From Acidobacteriota bacterium (GTDB lineage Bacteria; Acidobacteriota; Terriglobia; Bryobacterales; Bryobacteraceae): a stretch of 64,000 nucleotides of DNA. The stretch covers positions 248,001 through 312,000 of the forward strand of contig JAKOTR010000053.1 of NCBI GenBank assembly GCA_029776225.1, read 5' to 3'. Made by a program: the position numbers and the translations under genes. Positions 53,436-62,454 of the stretch are shown here, piece by piece (within the stretch, counting starts at the first letter, position 1; every line of letters begins with the position of its first letter). Under the pieces are notes generated by a model. The model had not been told where the DNA came from and made no database searches. It worked only from the letters and a program-made list of their open reading frames with translations.

Positions 53436-53882
53436 ATGGCGCTCCTTGACCGGGTACAACAGGACATGACCGAGGCCATGAAGGCCCGGGACGAATCCCG
53501 CCTCAGCGCGCTGCGGATGATCAAGGCCGCGCTGATGAAGCACCAGGTGGATTCGATGAAGCCGCTCGACGAAAAAGCCGAGCTTCAGGTGCTGAATACG
53601 CTGATCAAACAACGCAAGGAATCGGCGGAGATGTTCCGCAAGGGCGGCCGCCTGGAGCAGGCCGCGCAGGAGGAAGCCGAGCTGAAGCTGATCGAATCCT
53701 ACATGCCGGCCCCGGCGAGCGAGGAGGAGATCGAGCAGGCAATCGCGCAGGCGCTGGCCGAAACCGGCGTGACGAGTCTGAAGCAGATGGGCGCTGTGAT
53801 GAAGGCGGCGCAGGCCAAGCTGGCCGGCAAACGCGTGGACGGAAAAACGCTCAGCGAGAAGGTGCGGGCGCGGTTGTCTTAA
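53436..53882 (+). CDS. GatB/YqeY domain protein
   Basis: The 148-residue YqeY-type protein is related to the tail domain of the amidotransferase GatB, which contacts tRNA. Helices with LLDRVQQDMTEAMKARDESRLSALRMIKAALM, QRKESAEMFRKGGR and MGAVMKAAQAKLAGKRVDGKTLSEKVR are characteristic. It may promote tRNA-dependent amidation, but stand-alone YqeY proteins have no firmly established function. A leaderless start is likely. Confidence 0.93.
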   Translation: MALLDRVQQDMTEAMKARDESRLSALRMIKAALMKHQVDSMKPLDEKAELQVLNTLIKQRKESAEMFRKGGRLEQAAQEEAELKLIESYMPAPASEEEIEQAIAQALAETGVTSLKQMGAVMKAAQAKLAGKRVDGKTLSEKVRARLS

Positions 53883-53936
53883 GAACCAGACGCAGAGTCA
53901 CCCGTCCCCGAATCCATTCCGGAAAGTTGTCGTGCG

Positions 53937-53954
53937 CCCGTTTACGTTAACGGG
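53937..53954 (+). terminator. hairpin CCCGTT/AACGGG after the YqeY-like gene
   Basis: A perfect 6-pair stem with a 6-base loop lies 55 bases beyond the YqeY stop. No U-tract follows. It separates that gene from the rubrerythrin cassette. Confidence 0.35.
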
Positions 53955-54100
53955 TGCAAAATCGATTCTTTCTTGAGCAGCAACCAGAGCTGCGCGCATC
54001 AAATCAGAGAGGGCAAGCCGAAATTCACGAGGCGCAGATGCACACCACAGCCCTGCCGCAATCAACTTCAAAAAAACTCAGACGGGAGGATGAAGGAATC

Positions 54101-54520
54101 ATGCCAGCACTCAAGGGCACCAAGACGCATGAGAACCTCAAGATCGCGTTTGCCGGGGAATCCCAGGCCAACCGGCGGTATCTGTATTTCGCGAAGCAGG
54201 CCGACGTGGAAGGCTACCCGGAGATCGCCGGGCTGTTCCGCGACACCGCCGATGGGGAAACCGGCCACGCGCACGGCCACCTGGATTACCTGAAGGAAGT
54301 GGGCGACCCGGCAACCGGTCTTCCGATCGGCGATACCGCTGCGAACCTGCAAGCCGCCGTCGCCGGCGAAACCCACGAGTACACCGACATGTATCCCGGC
54401 ATGGCCAAAGTGGCCCGCGAAGAGGGATTCGCCGAGATCGCCGACTGGTTCGAGACTCTGGCCAAGGCGGAAAAGTCCCACGCCGGCCGCTTCCAGCAGG
54501 GATTGAAAGCAATCGCGTAA
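54101..54520 (+). CDS. rubrerythrin (diiron domain only)
   Basis: The 139-residue protein is the ferritin-like diiron domain without a C-terminal rubredoxin. Iron ligands are in [53 protein letters not shown] and [13 protein letters not shown]. Rubrerythrins reduce hydrogen peroxide in oxygen-sensitive metabolism. Lacking its own rubredoxin, it needs an outside electron donor, and the iron-sulfur protein encoded next is a good candidate. ATG 54101 has GAAGGA upstream. The leader of over 100 bases holds no recognised element. Confidence 0.95.
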   Translation: MPALKGTKTHENLKIAFAGESQANRRYLYFAKQADVEGYPEIAGLFRDTADGETGHAHGHLDYLKEVGDPATGLPIGDTAANLQAAVAGETHEYTDMYPGMAKVAREEGFAEIADWFETLAKAEKSHAGRFQQGLKAIA

Positions 54521-54583
54521 TCGCGACTTCACCAGCCCGGCAACGCCGGCAATTCCGCCGCTGCCGGGCTTTCGCTCGCCCGC

Positions 54584-55903
54584 ATGATTATTAAAGGCGC
54601 ACCCACTTCCGGCCTGTGCTATAGCCCCAGCGATCCGAAGTACTGGAATGAGGCCGGCCTGAAGGCCGAGATCGAGCGCATCTTCGACATCTGCAACGGC
54701 TGCCGCCTTTGCTTCAATCTCTGTCCGAGCTTCCCCGACCTGTTCAAGACAATCGACGGCTACGACGGCGATGTGAGGAAGCTTACCCCGGCCGATGTGG
54801 ACCGCGTGATCGACCTCTGCTTCCAGTGCAAGATCTGCTACGTCAAGTGCCCCTACACGCCGGAGGACAAGCACGAGTTCCAGCTCGACTTTCCGCGCCT
54901 CATCATGCGGGCTAACGCCATCCGCCGCAAGAAGCGCAGCGGCAGCCTGCGCTCGTACGTGCTTTCCCGCCCCGAACTGCTCGGCAGACTGGCGGGTATG
55001 GCGCCGGCGCTGGCGAACTGGGCGAACCGCCAGCCGCTGTTGCGCGCCGGGCTGGAAAAGGTGCTGGGCATACACCGCGAAAAGGTGCTGCCCGAGTTTC
55101 ACGGAGAAACGTTCGAGGAGTGGCATCGCAAGCAACCGCGGCCCGAGAGCGATTCGACGAAGGCCGTCCTGTTCTACACCTGCTCGGTGAACTACAACGC
55201 ACCGGAGGTGGGCCGCGACGCAATCGAGGTCTTCGCGAAAAACGGCATCGCGCTTACCTGCCCGAAACAGAACTGCTGCGGTATGCCCGCCCTGGAATCG
55301 GGCGACGTCGAGCTCGCCAAACGTTTGGCGCGGCAGAACGTGGAGTCGCTGCTGCCGCACGTCAGGGCCGGGAAAAAGGTGCTCGCCATCGACCCCACCT
55401 GTTCCTACATGCTGCGCAAGGAATACGCCGAACTGGTAGGCACGCCGGAAGCGGCCGAAGTCGCCGCCGCCACCATGGATCTATGCGAGTACCTGTTCCA
55501 GCTCAAGCAGCGCGGCGAGCTCAACCGCGACTTCAAGTCGACGCCCGGGCGCATCGCGTATCATTTGCCGTGCCACCTGCGCGCGCAGAACATCGGCTAC
55601 CGCTCGCGCGATCTGATGCGGCTCATCCCCGGAACAACCGTCAGGATGGTGGAGCAGTGTTCAGGGCACGACGGCACCTGGGCGATGAAGAAGGAGTTTT
55701 TTCCGCTTTCCATGCTGACCGGCAAGAAGGCGTTCGAGGGCATGGCGAATGCGGAAGCGGAAATCTTCGCCAGCGATTGCCCGCTCGCCTCGATTCAGAT
55801 CGGCCAGGCGCTCGGGAAGCGGCCAATCCATCCCATACAGGTGCTGGCGCGGGCCTACCGCGCCGGTGGTTTTCCGAAACCAGTTGAAGAATTGAAGTCA
55901 TGA
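54584..55903 (+). CDS. iron-sulfur oxidoreductase with two CCG domains (GlpC/HdrD-like)
   Basis: The 439-residue protein has two [4Fe-4S] motifs in the N-terminal third ([12 protein letters not shown] and [12 protein letters not shown]), then two CCG domains ([19 protein letters not shown] with CSGHD) like those of HdrB/HdrD, GlpC and LldE that bind unusual clusters. It is soluble in appearance. Its place between rubrerythrin and a DUF3501 gene suggests it feeds electrons to the rubrerythrin. It overlaps DUF3501 by 4 bases. Confidence 0.92.
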   Translation: MIIKGAPTSGLCYSPSDPKYWNEAGLKAEIERIFDICNGCRLCFNLCPSFPDLFKTIDGYDGDVRKLTPADVDRVIDLCFQCKICYVKCPYTPEDKHEFQLDFPRLIMRANAIRRKKRSGSLRSYVLSRPELLGRLAGMAPALANWANRQPLLRAGLEKVLGIHREKVLPEFHGETFEEWHRKQPRPESDSTKAVLFYTCSVNYNAPEVGRDAIEVFAKNGIALTCPKQNCCGMPALESGDVELAKRLARQNVESLLPHVRAGKKVLAIDPTCSYMLRKEYAELVGTPEAAEVAAATMDLCEYLFQLKQRGELNRDFKSTPGRIAYHLPCHLRAQNIGYRSRDLMRLIPGTTVRMVEQCSGHDGTWAMKKEFFPLSMLTGKKAFEGMANAEAEIFASDCPLASIQIGQALGKRPIHPIQVLARAYRAGGFPKPVEELKS

Positions 55904-56472
55904 ACCCCGTCGAATTGCACGAAATCAAAAACATTGCCGATTACGAGATCGAGCGTAGAACCTGGCGCCCGCAGATCATGGCGCTCAAGGACCGCAGGCG
56001 GATTCGCGTCGGAGAGCACCTGACGTTTCTTTTCGAGAACCGCGAAACGGTTCGCTACCAGATACAGGAAATGATGCGCATCGAGCGGATCGTCGACCCG
56101 GCGGCGATCCGGCACGAGGTGGACACTTACAACGAACTGATCCCTCTGCCCGGCGAACTCTCGGCCAGCCTGCTGATCGAGTATGAGACGCCGGCGGAGC
56201 GCGACGTCGCCCTGCGCGGACTGCTCGGCCTGGAGAATCACGTGTGGCTCGCCGTCGCCGGCTACCCGCCGGTCAAGGCCCGCTTCGACACGCGGCAGAT
56301 CTCTACGGACCGGCTCAGCTCCGTCCAGTACATCAAGTTCCCGCTCACGCCGGAGATGCGGGCCCACTGGTTGGAGGGCGCGCGAATCATCGTCGACCAC
56401 CCGAAGCTCAGGGCGGAGCAAGCGCTAACCGAAACCCAATTGAAGGAACTCGCGGGCGACTTCCAGCCGTAA
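55900..56472 (+). CDS. DUF3501 family protein
   Basis: The 190-residue protein of a family of unknown function opens with ELHEIKNIADYEIERRTWRPQIMALKDRRRI, continues with VGEHLTFLFENRETVRYQIQEMMRIER and ends near YIKFPLTPE. It is soluble and lacks cysteine clusters or obvious cofactor motifs. It is translationally coupled to the CCG-domain protein. The gene trio with rubrerythrin recurs in other bacteria (recalled from general knowledge), implying a shared role in peroxide or oxygen defence. Confidence 0.88.
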   Translation: MNPVELHEIKNIADYEIERRTWRPQIMALKDRRRIRVGEHLTFLFENRETVRYQIQEMMRIERIVDPAAIRHEVDTYNELIPLPGELSASLLIEYETPAERDVALRGLLGLENHVWLAVAGYPPVKARFDTRQISTDRLSSVQYIKFPLTPEMRAHWLEGARIIVDHPKLRAEQALTETQLKELAGDFQP

Positions 56473-56552
56473 TTGCAGGCGCGCGGGCCGCCGTCCGGCG
56501 GAGCTGACTCCGCCGGCCGCAACTTTTGGCAAGTGATAGCGGGTATACCTCG

Positions 56553-57878
56553 CTATTTCAGCCGCGACCCGGCCTTCAAGGGCGCCGCCGGCGGCAAGTG
56601 CGGATGGACAACGCTCTTATATGCTTTGCACGCGTCCTGTACCGTTGGTTCGGAGCACACCGCAACTAGGGTGTCATAAAGTCTTTCGAGGCGCGTATTG
56701 AAGGATTTGTGAGCATCGGGAGCGAGCTGCTCGCCAAATTGCGTAATCAAACCAGCCCTGCCGCTCGCCATGCTCAACTTTGCGAGCGTACCTGCCGCAG
56801 CATATGGATCGTAGCCAGCTAGCAAAGCCAGCATTGTCCCTTTGATATCCGCATCGAATTCGGGGTTGGTTGGGTCATCGCTCTGATCATTCAGCTGCCA
56901 TTGAATGATGTGACCGACCTCGTGAGCAATTGCGAACGCAAGCTCACTGGGCGAATCACTAATCAGTTCCGAAAGAGCCACATTGATTAGTATCAGATCG
57001 CCCTTCCACGCAAACGCATTGATTACGGGCGCGTTGGAAATTATCAGCTCGGGTTCATATCGCAGAACGCCAAGACGTAGAGCAGTGTCAATGATTCTTC
57101 GGTAGACAAGGCGTATGCGCTCCCAGTGCGACACAGGCCATTCAGCGGCACCTGGAGGAAGCGCCGAGATCATCCCCCTATCCGCATTTAACGTCCAAGC
57201 AACGAAGTCTTCCTGGGGTGGGTTTGCGGACGTGATTTGAAGCACGCCATAAAAATCGTCAGGTAGATCGGGGAAGTACTGCATTAGGTTGAAACTGGTA
57301 TGTCCCAGCGGCGGAAGGCTAAATTGCCTTTGTCCGACAAAGACACCGTCCTTATCTAGCAGTACCACGTTGACGCGAACAGGCATATCTGACCAGGCGT
57401 TTGCGATGGCAACCCCAAGATCGCGATTCGCAAACGAAGTATAGACCAATGTTGGAAGGGTGGGTTGAGAAGTGATCTCCTGGCGCGCAACACCGTTTTC
57501 GAGCACTCTGAAAGCAACGGTTGCCTGAAGTGGCACGCTGCTCCTTGCGATTGCCCAGCCCACCTGGATTGCCGAAGATGCAATTTTGCTCCTGAGCACT
57601 CGGCTGCCACCGGCGGGCACAGTGAATGTGTGATCAGCCGCTAAACCGTTTCCGAGATCCATGGCCAGCGGCTTCCCATCGTTGTCGAAAAGAAACAAGC
57701 GAACCCTGGCTTCTGAAAGGCATGGGTTGACGAAGGTAAAAGTTGTCTGCCATTGCTGAGCAGCATCACCTCCATCGGCAAGTTGAGGGAAATACAAATC
57801 GGTGTGAGCGCTGCTTGGAATCTGGCCGAAGGCACACAAGCAGGTCAGCAAGATACTTAGGGAGATTCGGACCGTCAT
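56553..57878 (-). CDS. secreted M48-like zinc metalloprotease with N-terminal beta domains
   Basis: The 441-residue exported protein has a signal peptide (VRISLSILLTCLCAFGQIPSSA), about 230 residues of beta-rich sequence (QWQTTFTFVNPC, VPAGGSRVLRSKI, LPPLGHTSFNLMQYFPDLPD, the style of acidobacterial Ig-like repeats), and a protease domain. HEVGH gives the zinc ligands His319 and His323 with Glu320, and E340-x3-D344 (NPEFDADIKG) supplies the third ligand of the M48 type. There are no membrane helices apart from the signal. Codon use is clearly less GC-rich than the neighbours', suggesting recent transfer. It stands alone. Confidence 0.82.
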   Translation of the reverse strand: MTVRISLSILLTCLCAFGQIPSSAHTDLYFPQLADGGDAAQQWQTTFTFVNPCLSEARVRLFLFDNDGKPLAMDLGNGLAADHTFTVPAGGSRVLRSKIASSAIQVGWAIARSSVPLQATVAFRVLENGVARQEITSQPTLPTLVYTSFANRDLGVAIANAWSDMPVRVNVVLLDKDGVFVGQRQFSLPPLGHTSFNLMQYFPDLPDDFYGVLQITSANPPQEDFVAWTLNADRGMISALPPGAAEWPVSHWERIRLVYRRIIDTALRLGVLRYEPELIISNAPVINAFAWKGDLILINVALSELISDSPSELAFAIAHEVGHIIQWQLNDQSDDPTNPEFDADIKGTMLALLAGYDPYAAAGTLAKLSMASGRAGLITQFGEQLAPDAHKSFNTRLERLYDTLVAVCSEPTVQDACKAYKSVVHPHLPPAAPLKAGSRLK

Positions 57879-58121
57879 GTGTGGGATTGTTACAGAACAC
57901 GACAGAGCTGTCAATGATTGACTTACCATGAAATGGGTAAGCCTCTGGCTGTACGATACTTTCCCGTTCTAACCTTCACTTATTCGAAACAATGGCTTTT
58001 CGCGATCAAAGCTGATCGGCTATCCGAACTGAGTGAGCCGTCCGGCGTGGGGAAGATCCTGCTGCGGTGATGCGTTCTTGCGAACTACACTAAGTAAGGA
58101 GACCGGGCCCCGATACCCCTC

Positions 58122-59036
58122 ATGATCCTGCGAAGCTGCCTGCTTTTTCTGGCCAGGCAAAAAGCGCTGCGCCGGTGGATGGAGACATCCTCCCTCGTCC
58201 GCCCGCTGACTGCGCGGTTCATCGCGGGCCCAACGCTGGACGACGCACTGGCGGTGGGCTCCCGCCTGGAACGCGACGGGATCATGATGACTCTCGACCG
58301 CCTCGGCGAGAACGTCTCCTCGCTCCCGGAGGCCGAGGCGTCGTGCGAAGGGTATATCGAAGCCCTGCGCCGCCTGGATCAGCTCGGCTCGAACGCGACG
58401 GTTTCGATCAAACTGACGCAGTTCGGCCTCGATCTTTCCGCCGACGCCTGCCGGGCCAATGTGTGGCGCCTGGCCGAAGAAGCTGCCAGGCTCGGCAGGA
58501 CGATCGAGATCGACATGGAATCGAGCGAATACGTCGATCGCACGCTGCGGCTGGTCTTCGATCTTCACGAGCGGTTTGGAAACGTCCGCGTCGCCATCCA
58601 GGCCTACCTCCGGCGCAGCGGCCGCGACGTGGAGCGGATGTGCGACGCCGGCATTCCGGTGCGTCTCTGCAAGGGCGCGTACCTCGAACCCGCCGCGGCC
58701 GCTTTCCAGGCCAAGAGCGAAGTGGACCGGAACTACGTCCACCTCATGAAGGTGCTGCTCGAACGCGGCGCCTACCCTGCTCTCGCCACCCACGACGAAA
58801 AGATTATCGCCGAAGCGAAGCGTTTTGCCCGCGACAAGCAGATCGCGCCGGACGCTTTCGAATTCCAGATGCTCTATGGCATCCGGCGCGACCTCGAGCG
58901 GCAATTCGCAGCGGAGGGTTACCGGCTGCGCCTTTACGTGCCGTACGGGCAGGCCTGGTATCCCTATTTCATGCGCCGCCTGGCCGAGCGGCCCGCCAAC
59001 CTGCTGTTTCTGCTGCGCCATCTCGCCCGCGGCTGA
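58122..59036 (+). CDS. proline dehydrogenase (monofunctional)
   Basis: The FAD enzyme oxidises proline to pyrroline-5-carboxylate at the membrane. The 304-residue protein has the barrel landmarks VSIKLTQFGLDLS, IDMESSEYVDRTL, VAIQAYLRRSGRD, VRLCKGAYLEP, ATHDEKII, FEFQMLYGIRRDLERQF, YVPYGQAWYPYFMRRLAERPAN. This is the stand-alone PutB type, and no P5C dehydrogenase is adjacent. It starts at ATG 58122 without a clear Shine-Dalgarno sequence. The 190 bases before it hold nothing I recognise. Confidence 0.95.
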   Translation: MILRSCLLFLARQKALRRWMETSSLVRPLTARFIAGPTLDDALAVGSRLERDGIMMTLDRLGENVSSLPEAEASCEGYIEALRRLDQLGSNATVSIKLTQFGLDLSADACRANVWRLAEEAARLGRTIEIDMESSEYVDRTLRLVFDLHERFGNVRVAIQAYLRRSGRDVERMCDAGIPVRLCKGAYLEPAAAAFQAKSEVDRNYVHLMKVLLERGAYPALATHDEKIIAEAKRFARDKQIAPDAFEFQMLYGIRRDLERQFAAEGYRLRLYVPYGQAWYPYFMRRLAERPANLLFLLRHLARG

Positions 59037-59111
59037 CCCGCCGGCGGGGGCCCGCCCCCGGCTTCTGCGGGTGTAACCCGTAAACGGAGTTCATGAGACA
59101 ATGAACACAAA

Positions 59112-61634
59112 GTGGCGCTGAAGATACAGCTTTCTCGAAAAGCGTTTTGGGTGCGATTCCTCATGCACCCCCTCGGGAAGGTTGCCGTCGGCATCTCCCT
59201 GGCGCTCGCCATCGCAGGGATGGCGACGTTCACCTACTACTACGTCAAATACTCGCGCCTCATCGACCAGAAGCTTCGGTCGGGTCCGTTCCCAAGTACG
59301 TCGATGGTGTTTGCCGCGCCGCGCGTGGTCACGGTCGGCGACGAGATCACCGCGGAAGAGATCATCAGCCAGTTGCGCCGCAGCGGTTACGGGGAATCGA
59401 ACACCAACCGCATGGGCTGGTATCACCTCCGGCTGGACGGCGCCCTGGAAATCTTTCCCGGCCCCGATTCGTACTTTGACAACGAACCCGGCGTAATCAA
59501 ATTTTCGGACAACCGCGTTTCCCGCATCATTTCGCTGCGCGACAACACCGACCGCATGCAATATCTGCTGGAACCGGAACTCATCACCAATCTCACCGAC
59601 AGCAGCCGGGAAAAGCGGCGGCTGGTGAGATTTGCCGACATCCCGCAGGTGCTGGTGCATGCGGTGCTCTCGGCCGAAGATAAGCGCTTCTTCCAGCACG
59701 CGGGCTTCGATCCGCTGCGCGTGATCAAGGTGGCGTATCAGGATCTCAAGGAAACCCGCAAGGCGGCCGGCGCCTCCACGCTGAGCATGCAGCTCGCGCG
59801 CATGTTCTGGCTGAACCCGTCCAAGACCTGGCGGCGGAAGGCGGCCGAAGTCCTGATCACGCTGCACCTGGAGCAGCGGCTGTCGAAGGAGGAAATCTTC
59901 GAGTATTACGCCAACCAGGTGCCGCTCGGCAGGCGCGGCAGCTTTTCCATTCACGGCTTTGGCGAAGCCGCCCGCGCCTATTTCGGCAAGGACATCAGGC
60001 ATTTGACGCTGCCGGAAGCCGCCACGCTCGCCGGCCTCATCCAGCAGCCGAGTTTCCGTAACCCCTACCGCCACCCGCAGCGCGCCCGCGACCGCCGCAA
60101 CGTGGTGCTCTACCTGATGCGCGAAAACGGGTTCATCACCGACGAGCAGTATAAGGAAGCGATTGCGGCTCCGCTGGTGCTGGCGCCGGCCGAAATGGAG
60201 TCCACGGAGGCGCCCTACTTTGTCGACCTGGTCAACGACCAGTTGCAAAGCGAGTTCGCCGATCACGATTTTCAGAAGAGCACCTATCGCGTTTACACGA
60301 CGATCGACCTCAATCTGCAGCGCGCGGCTTCGGAAGCGGTCCGCCTCGGCATGGAGGAGGTGGATAAGATGCTGAGCCGCCGGCGCTGGCGTAAGGGGGA
60401 GACGCCGCCGCACGCGCAGTGCGCGCTGGTGGCGATCGACCCGGAGACCGGCGCGATCAAGGCGCTCATCGGCGGGCGCAATTACGGCGTCAGTCAATTG
60501 AACCGGGCCCTGGCGAAACGCCAGCCCGGATCCGCTTTCAAGCCGTTCGTCTTTGCGGCGGCGCTCAACACGGCAATCGAGGGCGGACCCGCGATCTTCA
60601 CGCCGGCCTCGACGATCCTCGATGAGCCGACCACGTTCTGGTTTGACGACAAGCCCTACTCACCGTCGAATTACAAGAACGAATTTCACGGAGTGGTGAC
60701 GCTGCGGCAGGCGCTCTCGAAGTCGCTGAACATCCCGACGGTCAAGCTCGCCGAACAGGTGGGCTATGAAACCGTGGAGAACCTGGCCAAGCGCGCGGGG
60801 ATGAATCTCAATATCCGGCCGACGCCCGCGATTGCGCTCGGCGCGTACGAAGTCACCCCGATTGAAGTGGCCGCGGCGTACACCATCTGGCCGACCGGCG
60901 GCGTGTACGTCAAACCGAACTGGATCAGCTTGATTCGCAACCAGCAGGGCGAGGTTGTCTATACGCACAAGCCCGAGCGCACCCAGGTTCTCGATCCGCG
61001 CGTTGCCTACATCATGACCAACCTCATGCAGGAAGTACTGAGGACCGGCACCGGCGCTTCCGTCCGCGCGCGCGGCTTCACGCTGCCCGCCGCGGGCAAG
61101 ACGGGCACTTCGCATGACGGCTGGTTCGTCGGCTTCACCTCCAAACTCATCTGCGCGGTGTGGGTCGGCTTCGACGATAATCGCGAACTCGGATTGGAGG
61201 GCGCGCGTTCCGCGCTGCCGATCTGGACCGAGTTCATGAAGCGGGCCCATCAATACCGCGAGTACCGCAACGTGACCGATTTCGTGGCGCCGGACGGGGT
61301 CGTCACCGTCGAGATCGATCCGGCAACCGGGCAACTGGCAACGGCAGCCTGCCCCACGACGCGGCCCGAGGTGTTCATTTCGGGCACGGAACCCGTAGAG
61401 ATCTGCCGCCTGCACGGCGGGACGGGCGGCACCCGGGTGGCATCATGGGAACTCCCACCGCCGCCCCCGCAGCCGCCCGCCGCCCCACCCCGCGTCGAGC
61501 CCCCACAGCGCACCACCGCCCGCGCCGCCGCGGCCCAGACGCCGCCGGCGGAACAGGCAAAAGCCACGCCTCCGGAAGAGCCGCAAAAGAAAAAGAAAGG
61601 CTTTTTCGGACGGCTACTTGATGTGTTTAAATAA
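59112..61634 (+). CDS. bifunctional penicillin-binding protein, PBP1B-like
   Basis: This class A PBP makes and cross-links peptidoglycan. The 840 residues comprise a cytoplasmic tip, one membrane helix (about 22-45), a UB2H-like regulatory domain (about 60-120; MVFAAPRVVTVGDEITAEEII), a GT51 transglycosylase (about 170-350; SAEDKRFFQHAGFDPLRV, GASTLSMQLAR) and a transpeptidase with GSAFKPF (SxxK), SKSLNIP (SxN) and GKTGTSHDGWF (KTG). A Pro/Ala tail ends in KKKKGFFGRLLDVF. The GTG start is 9 bases after GACAAT. UB2H marks the PBP1B branch, which is activated by an outer-membrane partner in Proteobacteria. Confidence 0.95.
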   Translation: MALKIQLSRKAFWVRFLMHPLGKVAVGISLALAIAGMATFTYYYVKYSRLIDQKLRSGPFPSTSMVFAAPRVVTVGDEITAEEIISQLRRSGYGESNTNRMGWYHLRLDGALEIFPGPDSYFDNEPGVIKFSDNRVSRIISLRDNTDRMQYLLEPELITNLTDSSREKRRLVRFADIPQVLVHAVLSAEDKRFFQHAGFDPLRVIKVAYQDLKETRKAAGASTLSMQLARMFWLNPSKTWRRKAAEVLITLHLEQRLSKEEIFEYYANQVPLGRRGSFSIHGFGEAARAYFGKDIRHLTLPEAATLAGLIQQPSFRNPYRHPQRARDRRNVVLYLMRENGFITDEQYKEAIAAPLVLAPAEMESTEAPYFVDLVNDQLQSEFADHDFQKSTYRVYTTIDLNLQRAASEAVRLGMEEVDKMLSRRRWRKGETPPHAQCALVAIDPETGAIKALIGGRNYGVSQLNRALAKRQPGSAFKPFVFAAALNTAIEGGPAIFTPASTILDEPTTFWFDDKPYSPSNYKNEFHGVVTLRQALSKSLNIPTVKLAEQVGYETVENLAKRAGMNLNIRPTPAIALGAYEVTPIEVAAAYTIWPTGGVYVKPNWISLIRNQQGEVVYTHKPERTQVLDPRVAYIMTNLMQEVLRTGTGASVRARGFTLPAAGKTGTSHDGWFVGFTSKLICAVWVGFDDNRELGLEGARSALPIWTEFMKRAHQYREYRNVTDFVAPDGVVTVEIDPATGQLATAACPTTRPEVFISGTEPVEICRLHGGTGGTRVASWELPPPPPQPPAAPPRVEPPQRTTARAAAAQTPPAEQAKATPPEEPQKKKKGFFGRLLDVFK

Positions 61635-61665
61635 GTTTATAAGTCGTACGTAGCTGGAGGCAGGC

Positions 61666-62454
61666 ATGTCTTCGAAGACACTTTTACTCGTTGCCGGCGC
61701 TCTTCTTCTGGCTTTGCCGGCAGCGATGGCTCAGGCGCCAGCCGCCCCTGCCACCGCAGAGGAGGCCACCCCCCCAACGCTCGCCCCTCCGCCGCCACCG
61801 CTCGAACCGTTGACGCCCGAAAAACGGGGCGACATCTTCATGGCCCGCAAGATGTACCGCGAGGCCATCGAAGAATACAGCAAGTGCCCGCAGACCGCCG
61901 TCATCCTCAATAAAATCGGCATTGCCCATCACCAGATGAACAACCTCGACACGGCCAAAAAGTTTTACGAACGGGCCATCAAGAAGGATAAGCGTTATCC
62001 CGAAGCTGTCAACAACCTGGGCACCATCCACTATGCGAAGAGAAGTTACCGGCGCGCGGTAAACCAGTACAAGAAAGCGCTCAAACTGAACCCGCAGGCC
62101 GCGTCCATCTATAGCAACCTCGGCACCGCCCTCTTCGCACGGAAGAAATACAAGGAGGCGGCCGAAGCGTACGCACAGGCGCTCGCGCTCGATCCCGAGG
62201 TCTTCGAGCGCAGGAGCACCTACGGCGTGATGTTGCAGGAACGCAACATCGAGGAGCGCGCGAAGTTTCACTACTACCTTGCCAAGATCTACGCCCAGGC
62301 AGGCGTGACGGACCGCGCCCTGCTGTACATCCGCAAAGCGCTCGAGGAAGGCTTCAAGGACAAGAAGCAATTCACGGAAGAACCCGAGTTCGCCAGTTTG
62401 CAGGAGCTTGCCGAGTTCCAAGAGATAATGGCAACGGAATACCGTGTTCTCTAG
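61666..62454 (+). CDS. secreted TPR-repeat protein
   Basis: The 262-residue protein has a signal peptide (LLLVAGALLLALPAAMA), a Pro/Ala-rich linker (about 24-48) and four to five TPR units, the clearest being AVILNKIGIAHHQMNNLDTAKKFYERAI, PEAVNNLGTIHYAKRSYRRAVNQYKKALKLNP and ASIYSNLGTALFARKKYKEAAEAYAQALALDP. Its position 31 bases after the PBP gene, with a GGAGG site, suggests an envelope scaffold linked to cell-wall synthesis; that link is inference. It overlaps the next gene by 11 bases. Confidence 0.9.
   Translation: MSSKTLLLVAGALLLALPAAMAQAPAAPATAEEATPPTLAPPPPPLEPLTPEKRGDIFMARKMYREAIEEYSKCPQTAVILNKIGIAHHQMNNLDTAKKFYERAIKKDKRYPEAVNNLGTIHYAKRSYRRAVNQYKKALKLNPQAASIYSNLGTALFARKKYKEAAEAYAQALALDPEVFERRSTYGVMLQERNIEERAKFHYYLAKIYAQAGVTDRALLYIRKALEEGFKDKKQFTEEPEFASLQELAEFQEIMATEYRVL

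Noticed and set aside
53403-53612. N-terminal extension of the aminotransferase to 53612
   Set aside because: It runs antisense through the YqeY gene and past the family start MHVRKQRLLTPGPTP.
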